A stretch of DNA of 64,000 bases from Streptomyces sp. Ag109_O5-10 (GTDB taxonomy: Bacteria; Actinomycetota; Actinomycetes; Streptomycetales; Streptomycetaceae). The notes below the pieces were generated by a model. The model ran no database searches. It had not been told where the DNA came from and worked only from the letters and a program-made list of their open reading frames with translations. Location: positions 8,618,001-8,682,000 of the forward strand of contig NZ_FNTQ01000001.1 of the NCBI RefSeq assembly GCF_900105755.1, in the 5' to 3' direction. The position numbers were made by a program, and so were the translations under genes. The first letter of the stretch is position 1, and each line of letters starts with the position of its first letter. Below, in pieces: positions 1 through 8,247 of this stretch.

Positions 1-20
1 GGCGGCCCTCTTCGTTGCCC

Positions 21-69
21 GTGCTCGGTGCTCGGTGCTCGGTGCTCGGTGCTCGGTGCTCGGTGCTCC
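21..69. repeat. Tandem heptamer repeat (GTGCTCG)
   Basis: Six perfect head-to-tail copies of the 7-base unit GTGCTCG are followed by a seventh that ends in CC instead of CG. The array stops five bases before the stop codon of the ABC exporter gene, so it lies in the 3' flank of that gene. I see no function. The array is short and could vary in copy number by replication slippage. Confidence 0.9.
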
Positions 70-73
70 GTGT

Positions 74-1840
74 TCACTGCTCCGAGGCCAGGAACTGCGT
101 CGCCGCCAGCTCCGCGTACAGCGGGTCCGCCGCCACCAGCTCGCGGTGCGTGCCCACCGCGCGGACCCGGCCCGCGTCCATGACGACGATCCGGTCCGCC
201 ATGGTCACCGTCGACAGCCGGTGCGCGACCACCAGGACCGTGGTCGACCGTGCCACGTCGGCGACGGTGTCCCGGAGTGCCGCCTCGTTCACCGCGTCCA
301 GCTGGGAGGTGGCCTCGTCCAGCAGCAGCAGCCGGGGCCGGCGCAGCAACGCCCGGCCGATCGCCACCCGTTGGCGCTCCCCGCCCGACAGCTTGGTGCC
401 GCGATGGCCGACCAGGGTCTCGAGCCCCTGCGGCAGCCGTGCCACCAGACCGTCGAGCCGGGTCGTCTTCAGCACCCGCGCGACCGCGTCCTCGTCCGCC
501 TCCGGGTTCCCGAGCAGCAGGTTGTCCTTCAGCGTGCCCGACAGCACGGGCGCGTCCTGCTCGACGTACCCGATGGCCGAACGCAGCAGTGGCAGTTCCC
601 AGTCGGCGACCGGACGGCCGTCGACGGCGACGGTGCCGGACTCCGGGTCGTAGAACCGCTCGACCAGTGAGAAGACGGTGGTCTTGCCCGCGCCGGACGG
701 CCCCACGAACGCCGTCATGCCCCGCGCGGGGACGTCGAAGGTGACGCCGTGGTGGACGTACGGCAGGTCGTCGGCGTAGCGGAAGCGTACGTCGGTGAAG
801 GCGACCGAGGCCGGTTCGGCGCCGGCGGACGGCAACTCGGCGGGACGGGAAGGGGGTTCGGCGGGCAGCCGCAGCGCCTCCTGGATCCGGGCGAGCGCAC
901 CGGCGCCGGTCTGGTACTGGGTGATCGCCCCGACGATCTGCTGGATCGGCTGCAGCAGATAGAAGACGTAGAGCAGGAAAGCCACCAGCGTGCCCACGCC
1001 GATCGCACCGGTCGCCACCCGGGCACCTCCCACCGCGAGCACCGTGATGAACGCCAGCTGCATCGCGAGTCCCGCCGTGTTGCCCGCCGCGGCCGACCAC
1101 TTGGCGGCCCGCACGCTCTGCCGCCAGGACTCCTCGGCGGCCTCGTGCAGGACGAGTTCCTCCCGCTGCTCGGCGCCGGACGCCTTCACCGTGCGCAGCG
1201 CGCCCAGCACCCGCTCCAGCGAGGCCCCCATCACCCCTACCGCGTCCTGCGCCCGGCGGCTCGCCCGGTTGATGCGTGGCACGATCGTCCCCACCACCGT
1301 GCCCGCCGCGGCGATCACCGCGAGGGTGACGGCGAGGAGCACCGGATCGACCAGCCCCATCATCACCACGGTGGCGACCAGGGTGAGTCCCTCGGTGCCG
1401 AGTGCGACCAGCGAGTCCGTGGTGACCTCGCGCAGCAGGGTGGTGTCCGAGGTGATCCGCGCCATCAGGTCACCGGGTTCGGTACGGTCCACCGCGGTGA
1501 TCCGCAGTCTGAGCAGGTACGACGACAGGGCGCGCCGTGCCCCCAGCACCACCGACTCCCCGGTGCGCCGCAGAACGTACGAACCCAGCGCACCCACCCC
1601 GGCGTTGGCGACCACCAGGCCCGCCATCGCGACCAACTTGCCCGTGATGGAACGGTCCTGGGACAGGTCGTCGATCAACCCCCGGGCCACCAGCGGCAGC
1701 AGCAGCCCGGTCGCGCCCGTCACCAGCGAGAGCAGCGCACCGGTCAGCAGGGCCCAGCGGTGCGGCCGTACGCAGGAGAGCAGCAGCCGGAACACGGGCT
1801 CCTTGGCCTGGCTCGTCGGAACTGCGTCAGCGGCTGTCAC
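74..1840 (-). CDS. ABC transporter, fused permease and ATPase half-transporter (exporter type)
   Basis: A 588-residue half-transporter that should work as a dimer in the cytoplasmic membrane. Residues 25-310 form the six-helix exporter domain. The ATPase domain (345-580) has the Walker A GPSGAGKTT (380-388), the LSGGERQR signature (484), the Walker B LLLLDEA (504-510) and the switch histidine H540. This is the layout of multidrug or lipid exporters of the MsbA/LmrA type. The start is GTG with GAGGAGC a few bases upstream. The gene stands alone and is divergent from the dehydrogenase operon. The substrate cannot be read from the sequence. Confidence 0.93.
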   Translation of the reverse strand: MTAADAVPTSQAKEPVFRLLLSCVRPHRWALLTGALLSLVTGATGLLLPLVARGLIDDLSQDRSITGKLVAMAGLVVANAGVGALGSYVLRRTGESVVLGARRALSSYLLRLRITAVDRTEPGDLMARITSDTTLLREVTTDSLVALGTEGLTLVATVVMMGLVDPVLLAVTLAVIAAAGTVVGTIVPRINRASRRAQDAVGVMGASLERVLGALRTVKASGAEQREELVLHEAAEESWRQSVRAAKWSAAAGNTAGLAMQLAFITVLAVGGARVATGAIGVGTLVAFLLYVFYLLQPIQQIVGAITQYQTGAGALARIQEALRLPAEPPSRPAELPSAGAEPASVAFTDVRFRYADDLPYVHHGVTFDVPARGMTAFVGPSGAGKTTVFSLVERFYDPESGTVAVDGRPVADWELPLLRSAIGYVEQDAPVLSGTLKDNLLLGNPEADEDAVARVLKTTRLDGLVARLPQGLETLVGHRGTKLSGGERQRVAIGRALLRRPRLLLLDEATSQLDAVNEAALRDTVADVARSTTVLVVAHRLSTVTMADRIVVMDAGRVRAVGTHRELVAADPLYAELAATQFLASEQ

Positions 1841-2212
1841 GGTGCTCCTCGTCCGGGCGGCGGGCGGCGCCCTCCGACGCCCCAGGCTACGACGGCCGCT
1901 CCCGGTACCGGGGCCGCCCGGTCAGCCCGGGCGGAACCGAGCCTCGCCGGGGTCGCGCCGAGGCCGCCGCCGGGATGTCGTGCCCGGCGCGCTCGGCCCG
2001 GGCGCCGGAGGCACGCGGGGGCTGTAGCAAGGTGCTGGGGGAGCATGAGGCGTCTTGGCAGATGTACCCCCTGGGGGTATGTGGCAGGGAGGGTGGCCAC
2101 ACGAACGGCGGCGCTGCCGGACGATCCGCGTCGACCGATGCGTGCCGTCGCTGATCGTTCCCGCGTAGGGTCGGAAGACAGCACGTCAGCAGAGCGACGA
2201 AAGGGCAGGCCC
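1841..2212. other. Intergenic region between divergent ABC exporter and dehydrogenase genes
   Basis: This 372-base gap holds the palindromic operator and promoter described separately at 2055-2083. The part near the ABC gene is GC-rich and shows no motif I recognise. No convincing small coding frame is present: the open frames through it have no plausible ribosome binding site. Confidence 0.6.
2055..2083 (+). promoter_or_regulatory. Putative promoter with embedded CsoR/FrmR-type operator
   Basis: A -35-like TTGGCA (2055-2060) is followed 17 bases later by a weak -10-like TATGTG (2078-2083). The perfect palindrome TACCCCCTGGGGGTA (2065-2079) sits in and just beyond the spacer. This G/C-tract palindrome matches the operator type of the CsoR/RcnR/FrmR family of four-helix repressors, which sense copper, nickel, sulfane sulfur or formaldehyde. 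It lies 134 bases upstream of the mycothiol dehydrogenase gene, so a formaldehyde-responsive repressor is the best guess. No such repressor gene is in the window. Confidence 0.65.
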
Positions 2213-3301
2213 ATGGCGCAGGAAGTACGCGGCGTGATCGCACCGGGCAAGGACGAGCCCGTGCGGGTCGAGACGATCGTGGTGCCCGACCCCGGGCCGG
2301 GCGAAGCCGTCGTACAGGTACAGGCCTGCGGGGTCTGTCACACCGACCTGCACTACAAACAGGGCGGGATCACCGACGAGTTCCCCTTCCTGCTCGGCCA
2401 CGAGGCCGCCGGGGTGGTGGAGTCGGTCGGGGCGGGCGTCACGGACGTCGCGCCCGGTGACTTCGTGATCCTCAACTGGCGTGCCGTGTGCGGCCAGTGC
2501 CGGGCCTGTCTGCGCGGGCGGCCCTGGTACTGCTTCAACACCCACAACGCGCAGCAGAAGATGACCCTCGCCGCGACCGGTCAGGAGCTCTCCGCGGCCC
2601 TCGGCATCGGCGCCTTCGCCGAGAAGACGCTGGTCGCCGCCGGGCAGTGCACCAAGGTCGACCCGGCCGTCTCCCCGGCGGTCGCCGGGCTGCTGGGCTG
2701 CGGGGTGATGGCGGGCATCGGCGCGGCGATCAACACGGGCGGCGTCGGCCGGGGCGACTCGGTCGCCGTGATCGGCTGCGGCGGGGTCGGCGACGCGGCG
2801 ATCGCCGGGTCCCGGCTCGCGGGCGCCGCGAAGATCATCGCCGTCGACATCGACGACCGGAAGCTGGACAAGGCCCGCTCCCTGGGCGCCACCCACACGG
2901 TCAACTCGCGCGAGGCCGACCCCGTCGAGGCGATCCGCGGCCTGACCGGCGGCTTCGGCGCCGACGTCGTCATCGAGGCGGTCGGCCGCCCGGAGACGTA
3001 CCAGCAGGCCTTCTACGCCCGCGACCTCGCCGGCACCGTCGTCCTGGTCGGCGTGCCCACCCCCGAGATGAAGCTGGAACTGCCCCTCCTGGACGTCTTC
3101 GGCCGCGGCGGCGCCCTGAAGTCCAGCTGGTACGGCGACTGCCTGCCCACCCGGGACTTCCCCATGCTCATCGACCTGCACCTGCAGGGGCGGCTGCCGC
3201 TGGACGCCTTCGTCACCGAGACCATCCAGCTCGACGAGGTGGAGAAGGCGTTCGAGCGGATGCACGGCGGCGACGTGCTGCGTTCGGTGGTGGTGCTGTG
3301 A
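2213..3301 (+). CDS. mscR: S-(hydroxymethyl)mycothiol dehydrogenase (zinc-dependent MDR alcohol dehydrogenase)
   Basis: A 362-residue zinc alcohol dehydrogenase of the medium-chain family. Catalytic zinc ligands are C42 (GVCHTD) and H63 (GHE). Structural zinc ligands are C93, C96, C99 and C107. The nucleotide site GCGGVG lies near residue 185. Family knowledge places this subgroup as the mycothiol-dependent formaldehyde dehydrogenase, which oxidises the formaldehyde-mycothiol adduct with NAD. The start at 2213 follows AAAGGGCAGG; a longer upstream open frame lacks homology. The stop overlaps the next start by one base (TGATG), so it is cotranscribed with the metallo-hydrolase. A general alcohol dehydrogenase is possible but less likely. 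Confidence 0.85.
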   Translation: MAQEVRGVIAPGKDEPVRVETIVVPDPGPGEAVVQVQACGVCHTDLHYKQGGITDEFPFLLGHEAAGVVESVGAGVTDVAPGDFVILNWRAVCGQCRACLRGRPWYCFNTHNAQQKMTLAATGQELSAALGIGAFAEKTLVAAGQCTKVDPAVSPAVAGLLGCGVMAGIGAAINTGGVGRGDSVAVIGCGGVGDAAIAGSRLAGAAKIIAVDIDDRKLDKARSLGATHTVNSREADPVEAIRGLTGGFGADVVIEAVGRPETYQQAFYARDLAGTVVLVGVPTPEMKLELPLLDVFGRGGALKSSWYGDCLPTRDFPMLIDLHLQGRLPLDAFVTETIQLDEVEKAFERMHGGDVLRSVVVL

Positions 3302-3930
3302 TGACCACGCGCATCGAACGCCTCGTCACCTCTGGCCAGTTCACCCTCGACGGCGGCACCTGGGACGTCGACAACAACGTCTGGATCGTCGGCGACGAGC
3401 GCGAGGTGATCGTCATCGACGCCGCCCATGACGCCCGGGCCATCGCCGAGGCCGTCGACGACCGCGTCCTGAAGGCGATCATCTGCACCCACGCCCACAA
3501 CGACCACATCGACGCCGCGCCCGCCCTCGCGGACCTCACCGGCGCCAAGATCTGGCTGCACCCCGACGACCTGCCGCTGTGGAAGCTCACCCACCCGGAC
3601 CGCGACCCGGACAACCACCTGTCCGACGGGCTGGTCATCGAGGCCGCGGGCGCCGACCTGACCGTCCTGCACACACCGGGCCACGCGCCCGGCGCAGTCT
3701 GCCTCCACGACCCCGGCCTGGGCGTCGTCTTCACCGGCGACACCCTCTTCCAGGGCGGCCCCGGCGCCACCGGACGGTCGTACTCGCACTTCCCGACGAT
3801 CATCGACTCCATCCGGGACAAGCTCCTCACCCTCCCGCCGGAGACGAAGGTCCTGACCGGACACGGCGACCCGACCACCATCGGCGCCGAGGCGCCGCAG
3901 CTGGCGGAGTGGATCGCCCGGGGGCACTGA
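3301..3930 (+). CDS. MBL-fold metallo-hydrolase (mycothiol thioester hydrolase candidate)
   Basis: A 209-residue metallo-beta-lactamase-fold enzyme. The metal site is complete: H64, H66, D68 and H69 in THAHNDH, H128 in PGH, D147 in FTGDT and H188 in TGHGD. Single-domain members are glyoxalase II-like thioester hydrolases. Its translational coupling to the mycothiol formaldehyde dehydrogenase suggests it hydrolyses the S-formylmycothiol product to formate and mycothiol. That assignment is inferred from context; the fold and metal site are seen directly. Confidence 0.88.
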   Translation: MTTRIERLVTSGQFTLDGGTWDVDNNVWIVGDEREVIVIDAAHDARAIAEAVDDRVLKAIICTHAHNDHIDAAPALADLTGAKIWLHPDDLPLWKLTHPDRDPDNHLSDGLVIEAAGADLTVLHTPGHAPGAVCLHDPGLGVVFTGDTLFQGGPGATGRSYSHFPTIIDSIRDKLLTLPPETKVLTGHGDPTTIGAEAPQLAEWIARGH

Positions 3931-4007
3931 CCCGCACGTGACGTCGGCTTCCGCGGCAGGCCCGCCACCGGCCTCCGCGGAACCGCCACCGCCGAACCGG
4001 CCCGCCC

Positions 4008-4544
4008 TCAGCCGTCGGACGCCGGCCGGGTGGGCCAGAGCGCCGGGTGCCCCGGCGGCAGCGCGAGGTCCTCGCGGACGGCGGTGTAGTAGCGCTCGCG
4101 GCAGGCCCGCTGCCGCGCCAGCAGGTCCTGCCAGGCGTCCGGGTCGACCGTCCCGGAGCGCATGAACCGTTCCATCGCCATCACCGCGGTCACCCACTCC
4201 CGGGCCTGCTCCACCACCTCGCGGCTGCCCAGCATGATCAGCGCCTCCCCGGCCGGGTCACGGCCGTCGGTGGCCGCCGCCAGTTGCGGCTCGGCCTCGG
4301 CCGGGGAGATCGGGTGCGGATGCGGGTCGTTGCCGAGATGGGCGGCTACCCGGTAGGTGAGGTTCACCGTCTTCTTCAGCGCTCGCGCGTACTCGCTGTA
4401 CACCGCTAGCCGGCGCTCCTCCCAGCGCGCCTCCCGCTCCCGCAGGAACCGCGCCCGGTCGCCCCGCACGACCGCGAGATACGAGCCGAGCGCGCCGATC
4501 ACGACGCCTATCAGAGCCGGGAGTTGCTGCAGGAACGCGGTCAT
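4008..4544 (-). CDS. Membrane-anchored hypothetical protein
   Basis: A 178-residue protein. Residues 8-26 form one hydrophobic segment (LPALIGVVIGALGSYLAVV) with an external N-terminus. It is followed by a strongly charged, probably coiled helix (29-60) and a mostly helical cytoplasmic part. No catalytic motif is visible. It ends 78 bases after the metallo-hydrolase stop on the other strand and is divergent from the SDR gene 50 bases away. Such proteins are common and uncharacterised in Streptomyces. Confidence 0.75.
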   Translation of the reverse strand: MTAFLQQLPALIGVVIGALGSYLAVVRGDRARFLREREARWEERRLAVYSEYARALKKTVNLTYRVAAHLGNDPHPHPISPAEAEPQLAAATDGRDPAGEALIMLGSREVVEQAREWVTAVMAMERFMRSGTVDPDAWQDLLARQRACRERYYTAVREDLALPPGHPALWPTRPASDG

Positions 4545-4594
4545 GTGCGCACGGTATCTGTCCTGTTGATCGCACGGGCCGTACGGTCGTCGTC

Positions 4595-5413
4595 ATGACC
4601 GGACTGACTCGCTTTGCCGGATACGGAGTTCTCGTCACGGGCGCGGCCCGCGGCATCGGCGCGGCCGTGGCCCGCCGGCTGGCCGAGGAGGGCGCACGGG
4701 TGCTGGCGACCGACCGGGACCTGCCCGAGGCGGAGCGGGCGGCGGCCGCGCTGCGCGAACAGGGACTGGCGGTGGAGGCGTTCGCCTGTGACGTCGCCGA
4801 CCGGGACTCGGTGGAGGCGGCCGTCGAGCGGGCCGCCGGCGTCTTCGGCTCGCTCGACGTCCTGGTGAACTGCGCCGCGCACTGCACCCCGGACCTGCCC
4901 CTCTTCGAGGACCAGCCGGACGACGCGTGGGCCCTCGACCTCGACATCACGCTCACCGGCGTCCACCGCTGCTGCCGCGCCGCCCTTCCGCATCTCGCCG
5001 CCTCGGGCCGGGGCGCGATCGTCAGCATCGGCTCCGTCAACGCCCGTGCCGACTTCGGCAACCACGCCTACAGCGCCGCCAAGGCCGGCCTCGGCTCGCT
5101 GACCCGCACCCTCGCCGGGCACGCGGCCGCGCGCGGGGTGCGGGTCAACCTGGTGGAGCCGGGCACCGTCCGCACCTCGGCCTGGGCGGGCCGGGACGAC
5201 GAACTCGACGCCGTCCGTTCGCTGTACCCGCTGGGCCGGGTGGGCGAGCCCGAGGACGTCGCCGCGGCCGTCGCCTTCCTCGCCTCCCGCGACGCCGCCT
5301 GGATCACCGGCACCACCCTGAGCGTGGACGGCGGACTCACCGCCGTGCACGGCGGGTTCCACGCGGCGCTGCGGCCGCACCGGGAGGCCCGGCTCGGCTC
5401 AGAGCGCGGCTGA
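4595..5413 (+). CDS. Short-chain dehydrogenase/reductase (SDR) family oxidoreductase
   Basis: A classical SDR of 272 residues. The cofactor motif TGAARGIG is at residues 15-22, an NCAAH variant of the NNAG motif follows the fourth strand, the catalytic serine sits in SIGSVN and the YSAAK motif supplies Tyr and Lys. An acidic residue after strand 2 (ATDRD) suggests NAD rather than NADP. The last residues (HREARLGSERG) extend beyond the usual C-terminus. The gene runs head-on into a truncated decarboxylase remnant. The substrate is unknown. Confidence 0.88.
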   Translation: MTGLTRFAGYGVLVTGAARGIGAAVARRLAEEGARVLATDRDLPEAERAAAALREQGLAVEAFACDVADRDSVEAAVERAAGVFGSLDVLVNCAAHCTPDLPLFEDQPDDAWALDLDITLTGVHRCCRAALPHLAASGRGAIVSIGSVNARADFGNHAYSAAKAGLGSLTRTLAGHAAARGVRVNLVEPGTVRTSAWAGRDDELDAVRSLYPLGRVGEPEDVAAAVAFLASRDAAWITGTTLSVDGGLTAVHGGFHAALRPHREARLGSERG

Positions 5414-5429
5414 GGCGGCCGCGAGGGCT

Positions 5430-5978
5430 GCTGCCGGAGAGCACGTCGACCGGGCCGAGCGCGGCGGCGCCCGCCCGCCAGACGTCCACCCCGAGCCGCT
5501 CGCCGGGCCACTCCCGGGCGATCGCCAGACCGACCGTGTTCGACATCGTGGCCCCGGTCACGAAGGCCCCGCTGTGCGCGTCGCCCAGCCCGGACATCCC
5601 GGCCGGCCGGGCGACGGTCTCACGCTCCAGGGCGGTACCCCAGGAACCGGCGTCGCCGGCCGCGTTCTGGTCGTAGGCGGAGGTCAGCCAGTCGCCGGCG
5701 AGGGCGGCCGGGGTCACACCGCCGGTGACGAAACCGAGGCGGCGTGGCCCGGCCGAGGCCGACATTCCCGGCGCCCACCGCTCAGTGAACCGGGCCGGCG
5801 CGCCGGCACCGCCCTCGCCCCGCTCCGGCAGCGGCGCCCGCGCGGGCGCGGGCCCGAGCGCGGCCACCGGTCGCTTTGCCCATCCGGCCGCCGCACGGGC
5901 GGCTGCGTCGTGGGCGGTCCGGAGGAGTTCGGGAAGCCGGGCGAGATCGCCGGCGAGCGCCGGATGCATGCCCGGCAC
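5430..5978 (-). pseudogene. N-terminal remnant of a PLP-dependent group II decarboxylase
   Basis: The first about 183 codons read as the amino-terminal third of a pyridoxal-phosphate decarboxylase of the aromatic/glutamate group. They contain LGFVTGGVTPAALAGDWL, a YDQN element and a SGAFVTGATMSNTVGLA element before the PLP-binding fold. Homology stops at about 5430 with VDVLSGS, where the intact enzyme would continue to its PLP lysine. After that the frame runs antisense through the SDR gene to a stop at 5337. The catalytic lysine and some 300 residues are missing, so this is a deletion remnant. RPAGMSG near residue 124 may mark a further small lesion. Confidence 0.72.
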
Positions 5979-6003
5979 TAGGTCGGCCAGGATGCTGTGG
6001 CGC

Positions 6004-6027
6004 GGTCCACTTCCGGGTAAGTGGACC
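6004..6027. promoter_or_regulatory. Inverted repeat between divergent genes
   Basis: GGTCCACTT (6004-6012) and AAGTGGACC (6019-6027) form a perfect 9-base inverted repeat with a 6-base gap. It lies 25 bases upstream of the decarboxylase remnant start and about 140 bases upstream of the L,D-transpeptidase start. It could be an operator for the lost decarboxylase or a hairpin. I do not know the binding protein. Confidence 0.5.
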
Positions 6028-6169
6028 GGTGCTCACCCGGCCGGCCGCGGCGGCTAAGTTAACCGTTTCGTCACAGCCCGCCCCGGGCTACAACCAATGC
6101 CGCGCATCGGGCGGTCCAGTACGACGAGACCACAGCACAGGAAAAACCGGAAGAGGAGACAGACTTCAT

Positions 6170-6865
6170 ATGGGGGACATACGTAGACGAAGTGCCGTCG
6201 TGCTCGGTGTCACGGGCCTCGTGGCGCCGCTCACCCTCGCCCTCACCTCCGCTCCGGCGCAGGCGGCGAGCTGCACGACGCAGGCCGGGCCGTACCAGAA
6301 GCAGGTGGAGAAGTTCCTCGGGCGGCCGGTGGACGGCAAGCAGTCCGCCGCCGACTGCAAGGCGATCAAGGCCTTCCAGGACAAGCACGGCATCACGCCG
6401 GACATCGGCTACGCCGGCTCGGTCACCTGGGGCGTGATGGACCTGATGAACAAGCAGAAGGCCGTCGGCGACAAGCCGAACAAGGACGGCAAGTGTCCCA
6501 CCAACAAGGGGCGCATCGCATGCGTCAACCTGACGCTCCAGCTCAGCTGGATCCAGGACGGGAACAAGCTCGTCTACGGCCCGGTCCCGGTCCGCACCGG
6601 CCGCAAGGGGTACGTCACCCGCACCGGCCTGAAGAAGATCTACTGGCGTGACATCGACCACGTCTCCTCGCTCTACAACGTGCCGATGCCCTACAGCCAG
6701 TTCTTCGACGGCGGGCAGGCCTTCCACTCGGTGGGTCTGAGCATGTGGAACCCGCCGGGTTCGCACGGCTGCGTCAACATGACCACCACGACGGCCAAGA
6801 AGTACTGGTCGCTGCTGAAGAACGGCGACGACGTCTACGTCTACGGCCGCAAGCCGGGCACCTGA
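6170..6865 (+). CDS. Secreted L,D-transpeptidase (YkuD domain)
   Basis: A 231-residue exported protein. A signal peptide with RRR, a hydrophobic core and APAQAAS covers residues 1-33. Residues 40-95 look like a small peptidoglycan-binding repeat. The YkuD catalytic domain follows, with H186 and the SHGCVNM signature (198-204, nucleophile C201). Such enzymes form 3-3 peptide cross-links in peptidoglycan or attach proteins to it. The ATG at 6170 was chosen because GAGGAGA precedes it and the signal peptide begins there; in-frame sequence further upstream is non-coding. Confidence 0.9.
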   Translation: MGDIRRRSAVVLGVTGLVAPLTLALTSAPAQAASCTTQAGPYQKQVEKFLGRPVDGKQSAADCKAIKAFQDKHGITPDIGYAGSVTWGVMDLMNKQKAVGDKPNKDGKCPTNKGRIACVNLTLQLSWIQDGNKLVYGPVPVRTGRKGYVTRTGLKKIYWRDIDHVSSLYNVPMPYSQFFDGGQAFHSVGLSMWNPPGSHGCVNMTTTTAKKYWSLLKNGDDVYVYGRKPGT

Positions 6866-6906
6866 CGGCACCCGGCCCGCCGCCGGCTCCGGCCGGCGGC
6901 CGCGGC

Positions 6907-8106
6907 TCAGCTCTCCGGGGCGTCCCCGAAGTCCGGGATCTCCAGCCTGGCCCCGCCCTGCCGCGCGGACTCGTGCGCGACGATGCCCGGCAGGGTGTAG
7001 CGGGCCGCGACCCACGCGTTGACCGTCGGGAGGCCGCGGGTGTTGACGGCGGTCACGAAGTCGTCCACCAGGAAGTGGTGGCTGCCCTCGTGCCCGTTGT
7101 GCAGCGTGTCGAACTCCCGCGGCAGCCGCGCCCGGTCGTGCACCGGCGCCGACCCGGAGGTGAAGGCGGCCCGCAGCTCCGGCGCGATGTGCTGGAGGGA
7201 CGGGTCGTCGGGGGACATGGTCGGCTTGGGCTCCAGCAGTTCGCTGATGTCCTGCACGCCCTTCTTGTCCTGCCACAGCGCCACCGTCGCCAGCTGCTCC
7301 ATGCTCGCCTCGGTGCCGAAGAACCGGAAGCGGGACTCACGGATGTGGGACGGGTAGCCCACCCGCCGGAACTCGTTGGTGCGGAAGGAACCGCCGCCCG
7401 CCACCTCGAACAGCGCGGTCGCGTTGGACACGTCGTTGCCGAACTGGCTGACCTCCTTGTCGAAGACGCCGTCGCCCCGGTCGTCCACGACGCCGATCGC
7501 CGACACGCTCACCGCGTGCGTCTGCCAGGCGCCGAGCACCCCGCCGACCGCGTGCGTCGGGTAGAGCAGCGGGGGATAGCTGGCGGTCGCCTTCCAGTTC
7601 TCGCCGCCGCTGTAGCGGTAGGCGTCGTAGAAGCCGAGGTCCATGTCGTGGACGTAGTCGCCCTCGGCGTAGAAGAGCCGTCCGAAGGCGCCCTCGGCGA
7701 TCTGGTTGCGGGCGTGCACGGTGGCCGGGTTGTACTGGCTGGTCTCGCCCATCATGTACGTCAGACCGGTCGCCTTGACCGCGTCGATGATCGCGGCGAT
7801 CTCCTCGGTCGTGATCGCCATCGGGACCGCGGAGTACACGTGCTTGCCCGCGTTCAGGCCCTGGAGGACCAGCGGGCCGTGCGTCCAGCGCTGCGTGAAG
7901 ATCGCGACCGCGTCGACGCCCGACTCCAGCATGGCCTCGTACGACGGGAAGGTGCCCGCCAGACCCTGGGCGGCGGCGAGCTTCTCCGCCCGCTCGGGCA
8001 GCAGGTCGGTGACGTACACGTCGCCGACGCCGGGATGGGCCTGGAAGAGCGTGGCGAACTGTCCGGAGAACTGTCCGGCGCCGACGATGCCGAGTGAGAA
8101 AGTCAT
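6907..8106 (-). CDS. Gfo/Idh/MocA family oxidoreductase
   Basis: A 399-residue NAD(P)-dependent oxidoreductase of the glucose-fructose oxidoreductase/inositol dehydrogenase family. The Rossmann motif GIVGAGQFSG is at residues 6-15. The conserved AGKHVYSAVPM segment near residue 100 resembles the family EKP region but has VPM in place of EKP, and the second alpha/beta domain follows. These enzymes oxidise or epimerise sugars, inositols or their derivatives. It is divergent from a ROK regulator gene starting 142 bases away, which suggests a regulated catabolic step. The substrate is unknown. Confidence 0.88.
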   Translation of the reverse strand: MTFSLGIVGAGQFSGQFATLFQAHPGVGDVYVTDLLPERAEKLAAAQGLAGTFPSYEAMLESGVDAVAIFTQRWTHGPLVLQGLNAGKHVYSAVPMAITTEEIAAIIDAVKATGLTYMMGETSQYNPATVHARNQIAEGAFGRLFYAEGDYVHDMDLGFYDAYRYSGGENWKATASYPPLLYPTHAVGGVLGAWQTHAVSVSAIGVVDDRGDGVFDKEVSQFGNDVSNATALFEVAGGGSFRTNEFRRVGYPSHIRESRFRFFGTEASMEQLATVALWQDKKGVQDISELLEPKPTMSPDDPSLQHIAPELRAAFTSGSAPVHDRARLPREFDTLHNGHEGSHHFLVDDFVTAVNTRGLPTVNAWVAARYTLPGIVAHESARQGGARLEIPDFGDAPES

Positions 8107-8247
8107 GGGGGTTACTTTCGTCGCGGAAGAATCTTGGCGTCAAGGGGCGGAAGGAAGTCAGAAAGGTGCGGGCAGGGCGCTTATGCGGCGCACACGGCGC
8201 ACAGTAGGGTGGCGTGGTTGCTTCAGTCTCGGAAGAAAAGGAATGCC

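Noticed and set aside
749..2212. In-frame extension upstream of the mycothiol dehydrogenase giving an 850-residue protein
   Set aside because: The extension is antisense to the ABC exporter and shows no family homology. The dehydrogenase starts at 2213 with a ribosome site.
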